In this document: in pieces, positions 46,196-55,256 of the stretch
Numbering within the stretch: position 1 is the stretch's first letter
How the letters are laid out: each line of letters starts with the position of its first letter
NCBI GenBank assembly: GCA_024275415.1
Contig: JAJRZD010000025.1
Location: 1 to 64,000 of the forward strand
DNA: 64,000 bases
Direction: 5' to 3'
Origin: an archaeon
GTDB lineage: Archaea; Asgardarchaeota; Thorarchaeia; Thorarchaeales; Thorarchaeaceae
The notes under the pieces: model-generated
The model's input: only the letters and a program-made list of their open reading frames with translations
Database searches by the model: none
What the model was told of the DNA's origin: nothing
Position numbers and translations under genes: made by a program

Positions 46196-47899
46196 ATGGC
46201 AAAAGAATCCCTAGAGAAAGAATTGGAACATATGTTCAGAGAAGATCTTGTCGTTGCCTGCCAATATTGGGATATAGATATCAGCAATAGTTCGTCAGGG
46301 AAGGAACTCACAGTGCTCCTGGCAAAAAAAATGAAGCAAAAGGAATCCCGTGAGAGAATATTCTCAAGCTTTACTGACCAAGAAAAGGATCTACTAGGTC
46401 TCCTGACATTGAGCGGGGGAGCGATGAGCTATGATAGACTAAAGCCATTTCGTAAGATATACAGCTATGGACAGCTGAATCAGACAGAAAGGGATCTCAG
46501 GAAAAAAGGGTTGATCATCCGAAGAATGATGTCACGTCTCACCGAGTTCGGACGTGAAGTCGCAGAATTCAAGATTCTCGATTTCTTCATCCCACACCTG
46601 AAGAAATACTTCTCCGCAAAACCCGAGCTAACAAAAGAGAAGCCAAAGAAAGCTCGTAATTTGGTGAACGAACGCGATTCGCTCTTGCTCGACACATTGT
46701 TACTGACATCATACATCGCAAAGAATGAAGTCAAGATGACCAGCTCATGGGAGTTTCCGAAGAGGGAGATTGAACACATAAAGAAAGGCATGTCAAAAGC
46801 TCGCGATGATAGGTTCGAGCTTGTACAGCGGATTGCACGGAAAGCAGGCGCGTATGAGATTGTCGAGAAGGATAGGGTTGTTCAGGGCAAAGTGAAAGAT
46901 CTTTTTGCAGGAACACAAGAACAGGTAGCCACAAAGTTCCTGTTGTCGGCTGTGGGTAGGACACGAGCTATCTGGGCGACTCCCGACCAGCCTACAGAGT
47001 ACACTCTCAATCTAATCATCTGCCGCCTCCGAGAGGCCAACACAAAGGATTGGATCAGTGTAACGGAGATGCGTGACTGGATTCGAAGCGAACTCTTCAT
47101 AGACGGGCAACCACTGAAATGGATACAAATCACAGATGAGCGGGTGAGTATCGCCCTAGAAACACCAATCCTGCTGGGTCTAGTAGAAGGGGCATATAAA
47201 GGGAAAAATCTTCTAGCTGTGCGTCTTACCGACATTGGTGGTGCCGTCATTGCGGGACTTCCAAGGGAAGAAGTGTCAGGTCAGGAAACATTCATCGTTC
47301 TTCCAAACTTTGAAGTGACGGTGTTCTCAGCAGAAATGGACTATTACAAATTATATCGACTCATGCTCATCACAGAGCCCATCAAGACCGACGTTGTAAG
47401 TACATTCAAACTCACAGAATCGTCAATATTCCATGCAGTCGAACTTGGATATCGAGAGAATGATATCATCGCATTCTTAGAAAGTGAGAGCTCAAAGCCA
47501 ATTCCCGCGAACGTCATCAGATCGATAAAGGATTGGACTTCACAGACCACCTTTGCTACGTTATCTGTGGTCACCCTATTTGAAACCGAGTCAGTGCAGG
47601 AAATGGAGAACCTTCTCTTGATGCCTGACTTCAATAGGCACCTTGTAAAACGGGTTGGACCTACGGCGGTCATCATAAAAGGGGACATTGAGGAGTTCAT
47701 CGATGAGATGCAAAAGCACAAGTGTCATGTAACTCGATCTGATGTCCAAGAGAGGGAAGATGAAGAAGCTTCAAGCACTCGTGTTTCTGAGCAGGCATTG
47801 CTATATGGTGATAGTCATGGTGCGGAAATCCCTGACAATTGTTCAGGATGTCCAGCATTCCAATCATGTAATAGGGTGTTGAAGAGAAAGACAATATAG
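46196..47899 (+). CDS. Helicase_C_3 (XPB/Ssl2-associated) domain protein with C-terminal cysteine cluster
   Basis: The 567-residue protein is a string of winged-helix-like modules at the N-terminus, then a Helicase_C_3-type domain at about 355-505: FIVLPNFEVTVF, FKLTESSIFHAVELGY, IIAFLESESSKPIPANVIRS. This domain type is found beside XPB helicases in bacteria. The C-terminus has a C-x2-C-x5-C cluster (NCSGCPAFQSC), probably zinc-binding. XPB lies about 4 kb upstream, so it may be a helicase partner. The 16-bp gap to the next gene suggests co-transcription with it. Confidence 0.8.
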   Translation: MAKESLEKELEHMFREDLVVACQYWDIDISNSSSGKELTVLLAKKMKQKESRERIFSSFTDQEKDLLGLLTLSGGAMSYDRLKPFRKIYSYGQLNQTERDLRKKGLIIRRMMSRLTEFGREVAEFKILDFFIPHLKKYFSAKPELTKEKPKKARNLVNERDSLLLDTLLLTSYIAKNEVKMTSSWEFPKREIEHIKKGMSKARDDRFELVQRIARKAGAYEIVEKDRVVQGKVKDLFAGTQEQVATKFLLSAVGRTRAIWATPDQPTEYTLNLIICRLREANTKDWISVTEMRDWIRSELFIDGQPLKWIQITDERVSIALETPILLGLVEGAYKGKNLLAVRLTDIGGAVIAGLPREEVSGQETFIVLPNFEVTVFSAEMDYYKLYRLMLITEPIKTDVVSTFKLTESSIFHAVELGYRENDIIAFLESESSKPIPANVIRSIKDWTSQTTFATLSVVTLFETESVQEMENLLLMPDFNRHLVKRVGPTAVIIKGDIEEFIDEMQKHKCHVTRSDVQEREDEEASSTRVSEQALLYGDSHGAEIPDNCSGCPAFQSCNRVLKRKTI

Positions 47900-47914
47900 A
47901 TTGGGGGGTTCAGA

Positions 47915-48949
47915 ATGACGAAAGCCATCCTACCTCACGAACTAAGAGGACGATTTCTAGGCGTTGGAAGTGTTGTTGAGGAATGGGAAGGAGAAGCGTC
48001 GGAGTACATCCCAAAGATCTCTTTACCTTATGCATATCAAAGACCTGCCAGGCCGGAAGAGGATATGATTCGTCAATTTGGGAGTGTGCTTACGGGATTC
48101 GAGGAGAAGGGCACATTCGTCTTTGAAACAGGATTTGACGAGTATCAAAATATGATCCGAGGCGAGGAGGACATACTTCCTGCCGAACAGTATTTTGAAT
48201 CACTTTACAAGTTACCGAAACACGGACCGTTCAAATATCTGAAAACTCAGGTGACATCACCAGCCACCATGTGTTACAGCATACGAGGGGAAGATGGACG
48301 ACAGCATCTCACACCTCAAATGTTCAGGTTCTTCTCATCACTCATCTCTCGAATAATGAAGGGCTTTGTTGCTCACTTTGCCGAATCCGTGGAAACTCTC
48401 ATGGTCTGTCAGGATGATCCTGCATTTGGGTTTGTGAAAGACATGATCGAATCGGAGAATGCTCCGGGGCTCTCCGCTCATCAGGTTATGAGAGTGATTG
48501 ACCGAATATTCCCTTCGGAAGTAATCCCTGCTTACCACTACTGCTACGATTGGAGAGTATTGATGGATAAAGGTAGGCACCTGATATGGCAAAGTAAGCC
48601 AAAGGTCGTCCACATTGATACAATAAACTATCCTCCTGAAATAGATGCCGGGCAAGGTGAACTTATCAACAAATTCCTACAGGCAGGAGGGGGCATCGCA
48701 CTTGGAGTCATCGCGAACGTGGACAGTGCATTCACAGAGCTGGTCATCTCATACTACGAAAAATCGCTCAAAAAGACGATTTCCTTATTTGTAAGGGCCG
48801 GCGTAAATATTGACCTGCTGAAAGAGAACACAATGGTTTCCACTCAATGTGGTCTTTCAGGAGCGACCCCAAATCTATCGCGTCAAATCCATTCCCATGA
48901 TCAGACATATTCTGAGATACTGGAACAAATATACAACTCGTTCCAATGA
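47915..48949 (+). CDS. MetE-core-like zinc methyltransferase
   Basis: The 344-residue protein matches the C-terminal catalytic half of cobalamin-independent methionine synthase: zinc ligands His208 and Cys210 (IPAYHYCYDW) and Cys312 (STQCGLSG). The N-terminal half of full MetE is absent, as in archaeal core-MetE enzymes that methylate homocysteine or a related thiol from a methyl-corrinoid or folate-like donor. It lies 16 bp after the Helicase_C_3 gene; a shared function is not obvious. The donor cannot be told from sequence. Confidence 0.85.
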   Translation: MTKAILPHELRGRFLGVGSVVEEWEGEASEYIPKISLPYAYQRPARPEEDMIRQFGSVLTGFEEKGTFVFETGFDEYQNMIRGEEDILPAEQYFESLYKLPKHGPFKYLKTQVTSPATMCYSIRGEDGRQHLTPQMFRFFSSLISRIMKGFVAHFAESVETLMVCQDDPAFGFVKDMIESENAPGLSAHQVMRVIDRIFPSEVIPAYHYCYDWRVLMDKGRHLIWQSKPKVVHIDTINYPPEIDAGQGELINKFLQAGGGIALGVIANVDSAFTELVISYYEKSLKKTISLFVRAGVNIDLLKENTMVSTQCGLSGATPNLSRQIHSHDQTYSEILEQIYNSFQ

Positions 48950-49203
48950 CTGTCCCTCGTTGAATGGAGTGAGAAATACCGTTCATTGTAAATTATACAG
49001 GCTTGGACACTAGAGTGTTGTACTCCCATGACACGACACGGAGTATGCCCTGTAGGGTTCTACGCATATCATGGATGACCTTACTGAGCATGACTCGCCA
49101 AAACTATATGAACACCCACAACAAGATGTCTAGGTTTTGTGTGCCTGTTAGCAACCCTTAAGTGGGGGAGTCATAGCGCTTGCTGGAAAGGCAGGTGTGA
49201 ATA

Positions 49204-50049
49204 GTGGAAAAAGAAAGCAATCAGCCAGGACCCATTATGAGATTCATCCAGGATTACCGTCTGAAGATGCTTGTTCCAGAATTGCTTGTAGTGTTTGGCG
49301 TCTGGTACATGTTACCTGATTCGCTGACTACGAATGTCTATCTGATATACATGGATTTCCTAGGGCCGCTGGTATATGCCTTGCAACCGCTGTTCTTCAT
49401 TCCTAGTGGAATATTGGCATTCCTTACAGCATTCACATTGCACGGGATATACCCCCTTGATAACTATCATGAAGGAAAGATCCCTGACCTCCCGAGGGGT
49501 GCTGTCATAATGATCATCATCTCGTTCATCTTTCTCCCATGGTTGGTCTTGATGCAGATGATCGGCTACTACATGACAGAAGCGACAGAGTACATCAGCA
49601 GGAACCCATTCTGGGAGCGAGTGGAGAGCTTTGGCGATCTGCTTTTCTATGCAGGAGCCATGTTCTTCGTCGGGCTGCAATGGTGGCTTCTCATCCCAGT
49701 GTTCTTCCTTAGTCAGGGAGTCGATGGGATACACAAGATTGCTCACCATGAAACATCCAGTGAGAAGATAACATGGATATTCTATTTCCTCTGGCCTATC
49801 ACTATACCCATCTTCTTCCAACCAGTAGAAATCTTTGCAATGGCGGCAATCTCAATCCCGGCATTTGCATTCTACGGGTATATTAGGCCATATTATACCT
49901 ATGTCAACGCCGTTCATACTCTGACCTTTGCAGCACTGGTCATTGTATCTCTCGTGCTTGCACCCTACTTGCCCCTCCTGAATGTGTGGCTTCCAGGGAG
50001 TATCCCTGAGATAATGCCACCTAGAATATTCCCAGATATTGGATGGTGA
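49204..50049 (+). CDS. Polytopic membrane protein, unknown function
   Basis: The 281-residue protein has six or seven hydrophobic helices, for example MLVPELLVVFGVWYML, AVIMIIISFIFLPWLVLMQM and HTLTFAALVIVSLVLAPYL. A loop holds HKIAHHETSSEK, three His that might bind metal. The start is a GTG at 49204 after GGTG, and the upstream sequence can fold a weak hairpin (CCTG and AGCAA with TTGCT and CAGG) around that site. It converges on a small membrane protein gene across a strong hairpin at 50063-50089. Confidence 0.75.
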   Translation: MEKESNQPGPIMRFIQDYRLKMLVPELLVVFGVWYMLPDSLTTNVYLIYMDFLGPLVYALQPLFFIPSGILAFLTAFTLHGIYPLDNYHEGKIPDLPRGAVIMIIISFIFLPWLVLMQMIGYYMTEATEYISRNPFWERVESFGDLLFYAGAMFFVGLQWWLLIPVFFLSQGVDGIHKIAHHETSSEKITWIFYFLWPITIPIFFQPVEIFAMAAISIPAFAFYGYIRPYYTYVNAVHTLTFAALVIVSLVLAPYLPLLNVWLPGSIPEIMPPRIFPDIGW

Positions 50050-50062
50050 CAGGAGTAGTAGA

Positions 50063-50089
50063 ACCTTTGCTGAACTACTCAGCAAAGGT
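50063..50089. terminator. Bidirectional hairpin between convergent membrane protein genes
   Basis: A perfect 11-bp stem, ACCTTTGCTGA (50063-50073) and TCAGCAAAGGT (50079-50089), closes a 5-nt loop. It begins 14 bp after the plus-strand stop and overlaps the last codons of the minus-strand gene. The symmetry suits either direction, so it probably limits read-through. A plus-strand pyrimidine run (GGCTTTCTTG) follows. Confidence 0.55.
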
Positions 50090-50380
50090 GGGCTTTCTTG
50101 TTGCAGCTTCCTCGTCTTCCTCTCGAAGCTTGTGCTGGAATGGCCTACCTTGTCCATAGATGGCAGGGTCATCATGCTGTGTCTTCTTCATGATAATGAC
50201 AAAACCGAAGACTTGAAAGATGAGAGAGCCTATGGCAATCAGCGCGACGTCGTAGAAATAGAGATGGCTCACAAAGTCTGCAGGCTTTGACAAAGCAATG
50301 AAAGGATAGATGATTGCTTGGAGTACCAGTCCTGCAATATACATGAGAATCCATTTGTTCGTCCAATTTTTAATGGCCAT
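50075..50380 (-). CDS. Small two-helix membrane protein, 101 residues
   Basis: Two hydrophobic helices are visible (KWILMYIAGLVLQAIIYPFI and DVALIAIGSLIFQVFGFVII), then a charged tail (KLREEDEEAATRKPTFAE). The last codons sit inside the hairpin at 50063-50089. No family recognised. It is probably expressed separately from the next gene upstream, which lies 70 bp away. Confidence 0.65.
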   Translation of the reverse strand: MAIKNWTNKWILMYIAGLVLQAIIYPFIALSKPADFVSHLYFYDVALIAIGSLIFQVFGFVIIMKKTQHDDPAIYGQGRPFQHKLREEDEEAATRKPTFAE

Positions 50381-50451
50381 CGAAGATCAATCCTTTGTGT
50401 GAGTTTGGTCAACGTCTAGCTGTTCCCAATTAAAGATGTCTGTGGGGAAAC

Positions 50452-51375
50452 TCACTCACTAGAACCTATACCTAGATCAAACATCACATCATCAAGAACC
50501 TCATTCTCGGGCGACACTAATGAATACCACTTCACGACTTCCCGTACCATGTCGATGATATCATCCGATGTAGGTCGTGCCTTCTTAGGAATCTTTGGGA
50601 ATCCCTCATGCTCCATCTCATTGTGAACCCATGCATACGAGATAGCGCCATCCTGTGTCACGCTACATAACAATGTCGCAACACTTTCGAGACCTTCAAT
50701 CTTGGCTGCAAGTAAGGGCTCACGGATAGTGTAGTATCCTGACCAGTAGCCAATGCGAACGCATACTCCAATCCATGACAGTGCAGGGATATCGCTCAAT
50801 AAGCGGAGTCCTCTTCGGATAGGTTTGTGCGGGTATAGAGGAAACTCGTGATTCAGCGGGCCCGGGATTATCGCAAAGAATAAGGAAGTATAAAGGATTC
50901 CGAGGAGGATGGTCAGCAATCCAAACAGTTGAGGGAGAAAGACTAGGATCGGGAATAGAAGGGAATCCAAGATAAAGGGCAGACTCATGGAGAAGACCAA
51001 GACCATTGCCACAAGAACCACTCGTTCGAGCGCGAACCGCGATGTGAAAAGCGTATAATTGCTTCGATAGTCCTTGCTGATAGTTCGAAACTCGCTGAAC
51101 GAAATGTACTGGTCTTTGAACTCCCATTCAGGCTCCGTAATCTCAAGAGACCACTTCATTCGCCAGATAGTCGCTGCAAGGGGAAGAGGATAGATTAGGA
51201 GAAGAGGGACTGACACCGAAAGCCAAGAGGTGGAATCACTGACGAGGATGCCAAATAGCATGAAAAGTATCTCGATTGACAGGACTGCCCAGAGGATGAT
51301 TATTGAGAACAGGAGCACCGCATAGTACCATGGCAGACTAAGGTCATTCTCGATGGGCTCATTCATGGAACTCAT
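50452..51375 (-). CDS. Membrane protein, paralogue of its upstream neighbour
   Basis: The 307-residue product has two N-terminal helices (AVLLFSIIILWAVLSIEILF and LSVSVPLLLIYPLPLAATIW), a soluble loop with WEFKDQYISFSEFRTISKDY, two more helices (VVLVAMVLVFSMSLPFILDS and LFGLLTILLGILYTSLFFAI), and a soluble C-terminal half. This matches the plan of the upstream gene 14 bp away. Unknown function; likely the two form a hetero-oligomer or came from duplication. Confidence 0.72.
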   Translation of the reverse strand: MSSMNEPIENDLSLPWYYAVLLFSIIILWAVLSIEILFMLFGILVSDSTSWLSVSVPLLLIYPLPLAATIWRMKWSLEITEPEWEFKDQYISFSEFRTISKDYRSNYTLFTSRFALERVVLVAMVLVFSMSLPFILDSLLFPILVFLPQLFGLLTILLGILYTSLFFAIIPGPLNHEFPLYPHKPIRRGLRLLSDIPALSWIGVCVRIGYWSGYYTIREPLLAAKIEGLESVATLLCSVTQDGAISYAWVHNEMEHEGFPKIPKKARPTSDDIIDMVREVVKWYSLVSPENEVLDDVMFDLGIGSSE

Positions 51376-51389
51376 GAGCCTATCAGGAG

Positions 51390-52400
51390 TTATGAACTCT
51401 GTGGTTCCACACCAAGAGCATCCAATATCTCAAGCAGGTGTTCATGCGGTTCTCGTACTTTGAGCCATTCTAGTATCAGGATTGCAACTGCGTTTTGAGT
51501 GACAAGCCTGACGTCCTTGACCCCAAGTTCTTCAATGTTCGACGGTACGGGGTTTTTGACATAGTAGCTTTCATCAGACTCTCCAATGTATTTCCTGAAC
51601 CACCTATCAAGGTTCTGCCACCACCACACGACCTCTGGCCTTTCGTCACTTTCGAGTATTCGTATCATCATCTTGTCAACAGAGCCAAACTCCTCAGTCC
51701 ATGACTCGATATAAGAGCCCTTCTCAATCCCAGAAACTCGGATGACCACCCGGGGGTTCCTGTAGACCACGTATCCCTGATGCTCTGCTTTCTCCAGCAC
51801 GATGCGGACATGGGAGATACCCTCTACCTTAGATTGAGTGTGTGCAAGCTTGAGCGTTTCGTGCAATAGAGGCAATCTGAAGTCATGGGATGCCTCAGTC
51901 GAAGTTGAACGCCATCCTCCAAGCACAGATACAGTGAATATCAGGTTCGTCAAAAGTATGTACGATAAGGGGACGAATGACCGGAATGTAGAATCAACGA
52001 AAATCGTGTAAAAGGGAAAAATGATCAAAATAATTGTCAGGATGATTGGAGTGTAATAATACCAGAGGTACGGGACTGCGACGATTCGCCCGTACTTTTT
52101 CCGATATGCCCTAGAAAGCCGTCCTGCATCTTCAAGTCGCAGGGGTATGGTTTCGAACTTCCATTTGAATGGATGGTACTCGATGTTGGTCCGTTTGGCT
52201 CGCCAGCTCAAATAGTATCCCAAAAAGGAGAGGAAGAATGGTATGCAGACCCCGATGAAAAGGTATAGCGATAAATCGAACGTGGAAAAATCGTATCCAA
52301 TGACAACACTCAAACCAATGATCTGAACAAGCAAGAATGAGAAGAGGAGGAACAGATAGTAACGTGTGAGTGGTCTGTACTGAACAAGATCTTCCATCAT
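51390..52400 (-). CDS. Membrane protein with four helices and cytoplasmic domain
   Basis: The 336-residue product, taken from ATG 52400 (MMEDLVQYRPLTRYY), has helices YLFLLFSFLLVQIIGLSVVI and LFIGVCIPFFLSFLGYYLSW, a loop with FETIPLRLEDAGRLSRAYRK, two further helices and a 180-residue soluble domain. A TTG at 52472 is also in frame but lies inside a likely promoter. It is followed by its paralogue. A TATA-like GGGATATAAGCG is near 52485. Function unknown. Confidence 0.7.
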   Translation of the reverse strand: MMEDLVQYRPLTRYYLFLLFSFLLVQIIGLSVVIGYDFSTFDLSLYLFIGVCIPFFLSFLGYYLSWRAKRTNIEYHPFKWKFETIPLRLEDAGRLSRAYRKKYGRIVAVPYLWYYYTPIILTIILIIFPFYTIFVDSTFRSFVPLSYILLTNLIFTVSVLGGWRSTSTEASHDFRLPLLHETLKLAHTQSKVEGISHVRIVLEKAEHQGYVVYRNPRVVIRVSGIEKGSYIESWTEEFGSVDKMMIRILESDERPEVVWWWQNLDRWFRKYIGESDESYYVKNPVPSNIEELGVKDVRLVTQNAVAILILEWLKVREPHEHLLEILDALGVEPQSS

Positions 52401-52520
52401 TACACCGCCGTACAGCCAGACTGCAAGCCCGACCACTTTAAGCCTTGTCGGTAGAATCATCATGTTGCACAACGCTTATATCCCATCAGTTATTAACAAT
52501 AGTGAATTTTGGTGATTGAT

Positions 52521-53003
52521 GTGCTGAAACAGGGAAACAAAGCTCCAGATTTTGAAACCACTGATGAGTCAGGCAATCCATTCAAGCTAAGCGAGTTCAG
52601 AGGGAGGAAGGTCATGTTATATTACTATCCAAAGGACAATACGAGCGGGTGTATCGCAGAAGCCTGTTCTATTCGTGATTCTTGGAATATGTTTGAAAAA
52701 AGTGACATTCCGGTCTTTGGAATATCAGGTGGCAGTGCGAAGAGCCATCAGGATTTCAAGAACAAGTTCGACCTACCATTCCCACTCCTCATGGACGAAA
52801 GCTTTGAGATTGCAAAGCTCTACGGGGTCTACAAGAAGAAAAAGATGTACGGCAAAGAGTACATGGGCATTGAACGTACAACATTCCTTATCGACGAGAA
52901 TGGGAACATAGAAGGAATATTTGGGGGATCTAGTGGAATCGAAAAGGTGAACACCAAGGAACATGCCAATCAGGTCATCAAGTTCTGGAATCTCAGAATC
53001 TAG
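52521..53003 (+). CDS. Peroxiredoxin, BCP/Prx-Q type, diverged copy
   Basis: The 160-residue protein has the peroxidatic Cys44 and resolving Cys49 (NTSGCIAEAC) of Prx-Q enzymes, which reduce peroxides using thioredoxin-like donors. The usual FTPxC motif here reads NTSGC; the Thr and Cys are kept but Phe and Pro are lost. The start is a GTG at 52521, four nt after GGTGAT, the same spacing as in the tandem copy. It is followed 11 bp later by that copy, so they are likely co-transcribed. Confidence 0.92.
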   Translation: MLKQGNKAPDFETTDESGNPFKLSEFRGRKVMLYYYPKDNTSGCIAEACSIRDSWNMFEKSDIPVFGISGGSAKSHQDFKNKFDLPFPLLMDESFEIAKLYGVYKKKKMYGKEYMGIERTTFLIDENGNIEGIFGGSSGIEKVNTKEHANQVIKFWNLRI

Positions 53004-53014
53004 GGGTGATTTCT

Positions 53015-53491
53015 ATGAAACTCAAGATTGGCGACGAGGCACCGGACTTTGAAACCACAGATGAGAGTGGAAGCCCCTTCAAGTTAAGCGAACTGCGTGG
53101 CAAAAAGGTAGTGCTTTACTTCTATCCGCGTGATTTCACTCCTGGATGCACCAAACAGGCATGCTCGTTACGTGATGGCTACAGTCTCTTCGAGGGAAGA
53201 AATATCCCCATCTATGGAATATCGGGAGGAGGAGCAGAGATGCATCGGGAGTTCCGAAAGAAACATGGACTTCCCTTTCCAATCCTGATGGACAAGGATC
53301 ACGCCATCGCAGAACTCTATGATGCCAAGAGCAGGTTGAAGATTGCTGGGATAGGCACAAAGCGGATAACGTATCTCATCGACGAGAATGGCACAATCGA
53401 GGGGATATTCGGCGGCTCTACAGGGATTGACAAGGTAAAGACCAGCCAACACGCACAGCAGATTGCAGAGTTCTGGGGGCTTAGTCTTTAG
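53015..53491 (+). CDS. Peroxiredoxin, BCP/Prx-Q type
   Basis: The 158-residue protein has Cys45 and Cys50 in DFTPGCTKQAC, the canonical Prx-Q motif. About half the residues match the preceding gene, with near-identical N- and C-terminal blocks (ETTDESG, PFKLSE, LIDENG, IEGIFGGS), so they arose by tandem duplication. The ATG at 53015 follows GGTGAT by four nt. It should reduce hydrogen peroxide or organic peroxides. Confidence 0.95.
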   Translation: MKLKIGDEAPDFETTDESGSPFKLSELRGKKVVLYFYPRDFTPGCTKQACSLRDGYSLFEGRNIPIYGISGGGAEMHREFRKKHGLPFPILMDKDHAIAELYDAKSRLKIAGIGTKRITYLIDENGTIEGIFGGSTGIDKVKTSQHAQQIAEFWGLSL

Positions 53492-53686
53492 CGCTCGAAA
53501 CCAAAAAGATGACTTTGGATATGAGGAGATGCATAACTGACACACGAATGCTTTATGGTTCGATGAACGAGTTTTCTGGCATGTGCATAGTATAACCGAT
53601 ATCATAAGCAATAACAATCCAGTGCCGTCCCCAGCCAGACCTATGAATTGAAACCGTTTTTGAACATTTGATGATACAATGCATAG

Positions 53687-53697
53687 TCTTTAATATG
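53687..53697 (+). promoter_or_regulatory. TATA-like box for the malic enzyme gene
   Basis: TCTTTAATATG is centred near 53692, predicting a transcript start about 53718 and a 43-nt leader ending in an AGGGG site before the ATG at 53761. Confidence 0.5.
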
Positions 53698-53760
53698 TAC
53701 ACTTTCCAGCTCGAACCCGTCTGGCAGGCATTCAGCCAGCAAGAATCTACAGGGGCAAAC

Positions 53761-55125
53761 ATGTTGACTTCTGATGACAAGACAGTTGAAGAACTGAAGA
53801 AGAAAGCCGAGAAACCAGGGAAAGATGCCATGGTACTGCACCCGTTCTATAGGGGAAAAATCCAGTCCATAGGCAAGGCACCAGTCCGGAGCTTTGATGA
53901 TTTTGCTATCTGGTACACGCCAGGGGTAGCCAAAGCTTGTTTAGCTATCAAGGAGGACGAGGAACAGTCTTATGAGATGCTAAACCGAGGGAATATGGTG
54001 GCTGTGGTAAGCGATGGGACGCGGGTTCTAGGTCTTGGAGATATTGGCCCATACGCGGCAGGCCCGGTGATGGAAGGAAAGGCAATCCTCTTCAAATACC
54101 TAGGAGGTGTTGACGCTTGGCCAATCTGTCTCGATACAAAGGACGCCGACGAGATCATCCGCACCGTTAAACTGTTACAGCCGACCTTTGGTGGAATCAA
54201 CTTAGAGGACATCTCCAAACCGAAATGCTACAGGGTGCTAGAAGAACTCAGGAATGACCCAGAGGTGAAAATCCCTGTCTGGCACGATGATGCTCAGGGA
54301 ACCGCGACTGTTGTGCTAGCAGGAGTCCTTGGAGGGCTCAATGTGGTCAAGAAAGACATCGAGAACATCAAGGTAGCACTTCTTGGAGTCGGAGCTGCAA
54401 ACACGAGAACCGCCTATCTTCTAGAGGCTGCAGGTGTAGACCTGAAGAACGTGGTCATGGTGGACAGCAAGGGGGCAATTTACAGTGACCGAGAGGACAT
54501 AGTCGCACAAAAGGATCATGACACCTTCAAGTACGACCTTGCACAAAAGACGAATCCCGACCGCATGACCGGAAACCTTGGTGATGTCATAGAGGGAGCT
54601 GATGTCCTTATCTCAGCATCAAGGCCTGTCCCAGGCACTATCAAAAAGGAATGGGTGTCCAAGATGGCCAGCGATGCAATCGTCTATGCCTGTGCGAATC
54701 CGCTCCCTGAAATCTGGCCATGGGATGCTCTCGACGCTGGTGCAAGGATTGTTGGTACTGGACGAAGCGACTTTGACAACCAGATTAACAATTCTCTAGG
54801 ATTCCCAGGAATCTTTCGGGGCACACTGGATGTGCGTGCACACACCATTACTGACGAGATGTGCGTGGCTGCAGCCCAAGCCCTAGCGGATCTTGGAGCA
54901 AAAGAAGCAAACGAAAAGAAGGTCATCCCGACGATGGATCAGTGGGAACTCTACCCTGCTGAGGCCACTGCGGTGGGAATGAAGGCGATCGAACAAGGAA
55001 TCGCAAGGGTCGAATGGGAAGAGAAGGATCTTTACAAACATGCAGAGAACATCATTCGCATCGCCCGAAGGGCCTCTGAGATGCTGTATGAGAAAGGATT
55101 CATTCCAAAGGCACCTCCAACTTAG
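53761..55125 (+). CDS. NAD(P)-dependent malic enzyme
   Basis: The 454-residue protein has malic enzyme motifs in order: IWYTPGVAKAC, GPVMEGKAILFK (catalytic Lys), GGINLEDISKP and HDDAQGTATVVL (metal ligands), and the nucleotide-binding GVGAANTRTAYLL. It makes pyruvate, CO2 and NAD(P)H from malate. The length is that of the short archaeal/bacterial form, without a phosphotransacetylase domain. The ATG at 53761 follows AGGGG; an earlier in-frame ATG at 53668 lies before the TATA-like box and is rejected. Confidence 0.96.
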   Translation: MLTSDDKTVEELKKKAEKPGKDAMVLHPFYRGKIQSIGKAPVRSFDDFAIWYTPGVAKACLAIKEDEEQSYEMLNRGNMVAVVSDGTRVLGLGDIGPYAAGPVMEGKAILFKYLGGVDAWPICLDTKDADEIIRTVKLLQPTFGGINLEDISKPKCYRVLEELRNDPEVKIPVWHDDAQGTATVVLAGVLGGLNVVKKDIENIKVALLGVGAANTRTAYLLEAAGVDLKNVVMVDSKGAIYSDREDIVAQKDHDTFKYDLAQKTNPDRMTGNLGDVIEGADVLISASRPVPGTIKKEWVSKMASDAIVYACANPLPEIWPWDALDAGARIVGTGRSDFDNQINNSLGFPGIFRGTLDVRAHTITDEMCVAAAQALADLGAKEANEKKVIPTMDQWELYPAEATAVGMKAIEQGIARVEWEEKDLYKHAENIIRIARRASEMLYEKGFIPKAPPT

Positions 55126-55256
55126 ACCAGTCATTGCTAAAGCGGCGCACTGTCGCCGCTCATTCTCTTTCTTCAACTAGACTAATCTGGTTGACAAATT
55201 AGATCCGTACTGTGATTTGCAGTAGTTCATGCAGTGTGTGAATGATCCAGTTCAGA

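Noticed and set aside
48950-49203. Possible tRNA or structured RNA in the gap
   Set aside because: No T-loop or anticodon arm is visible; only a weak hairpin near the next start.
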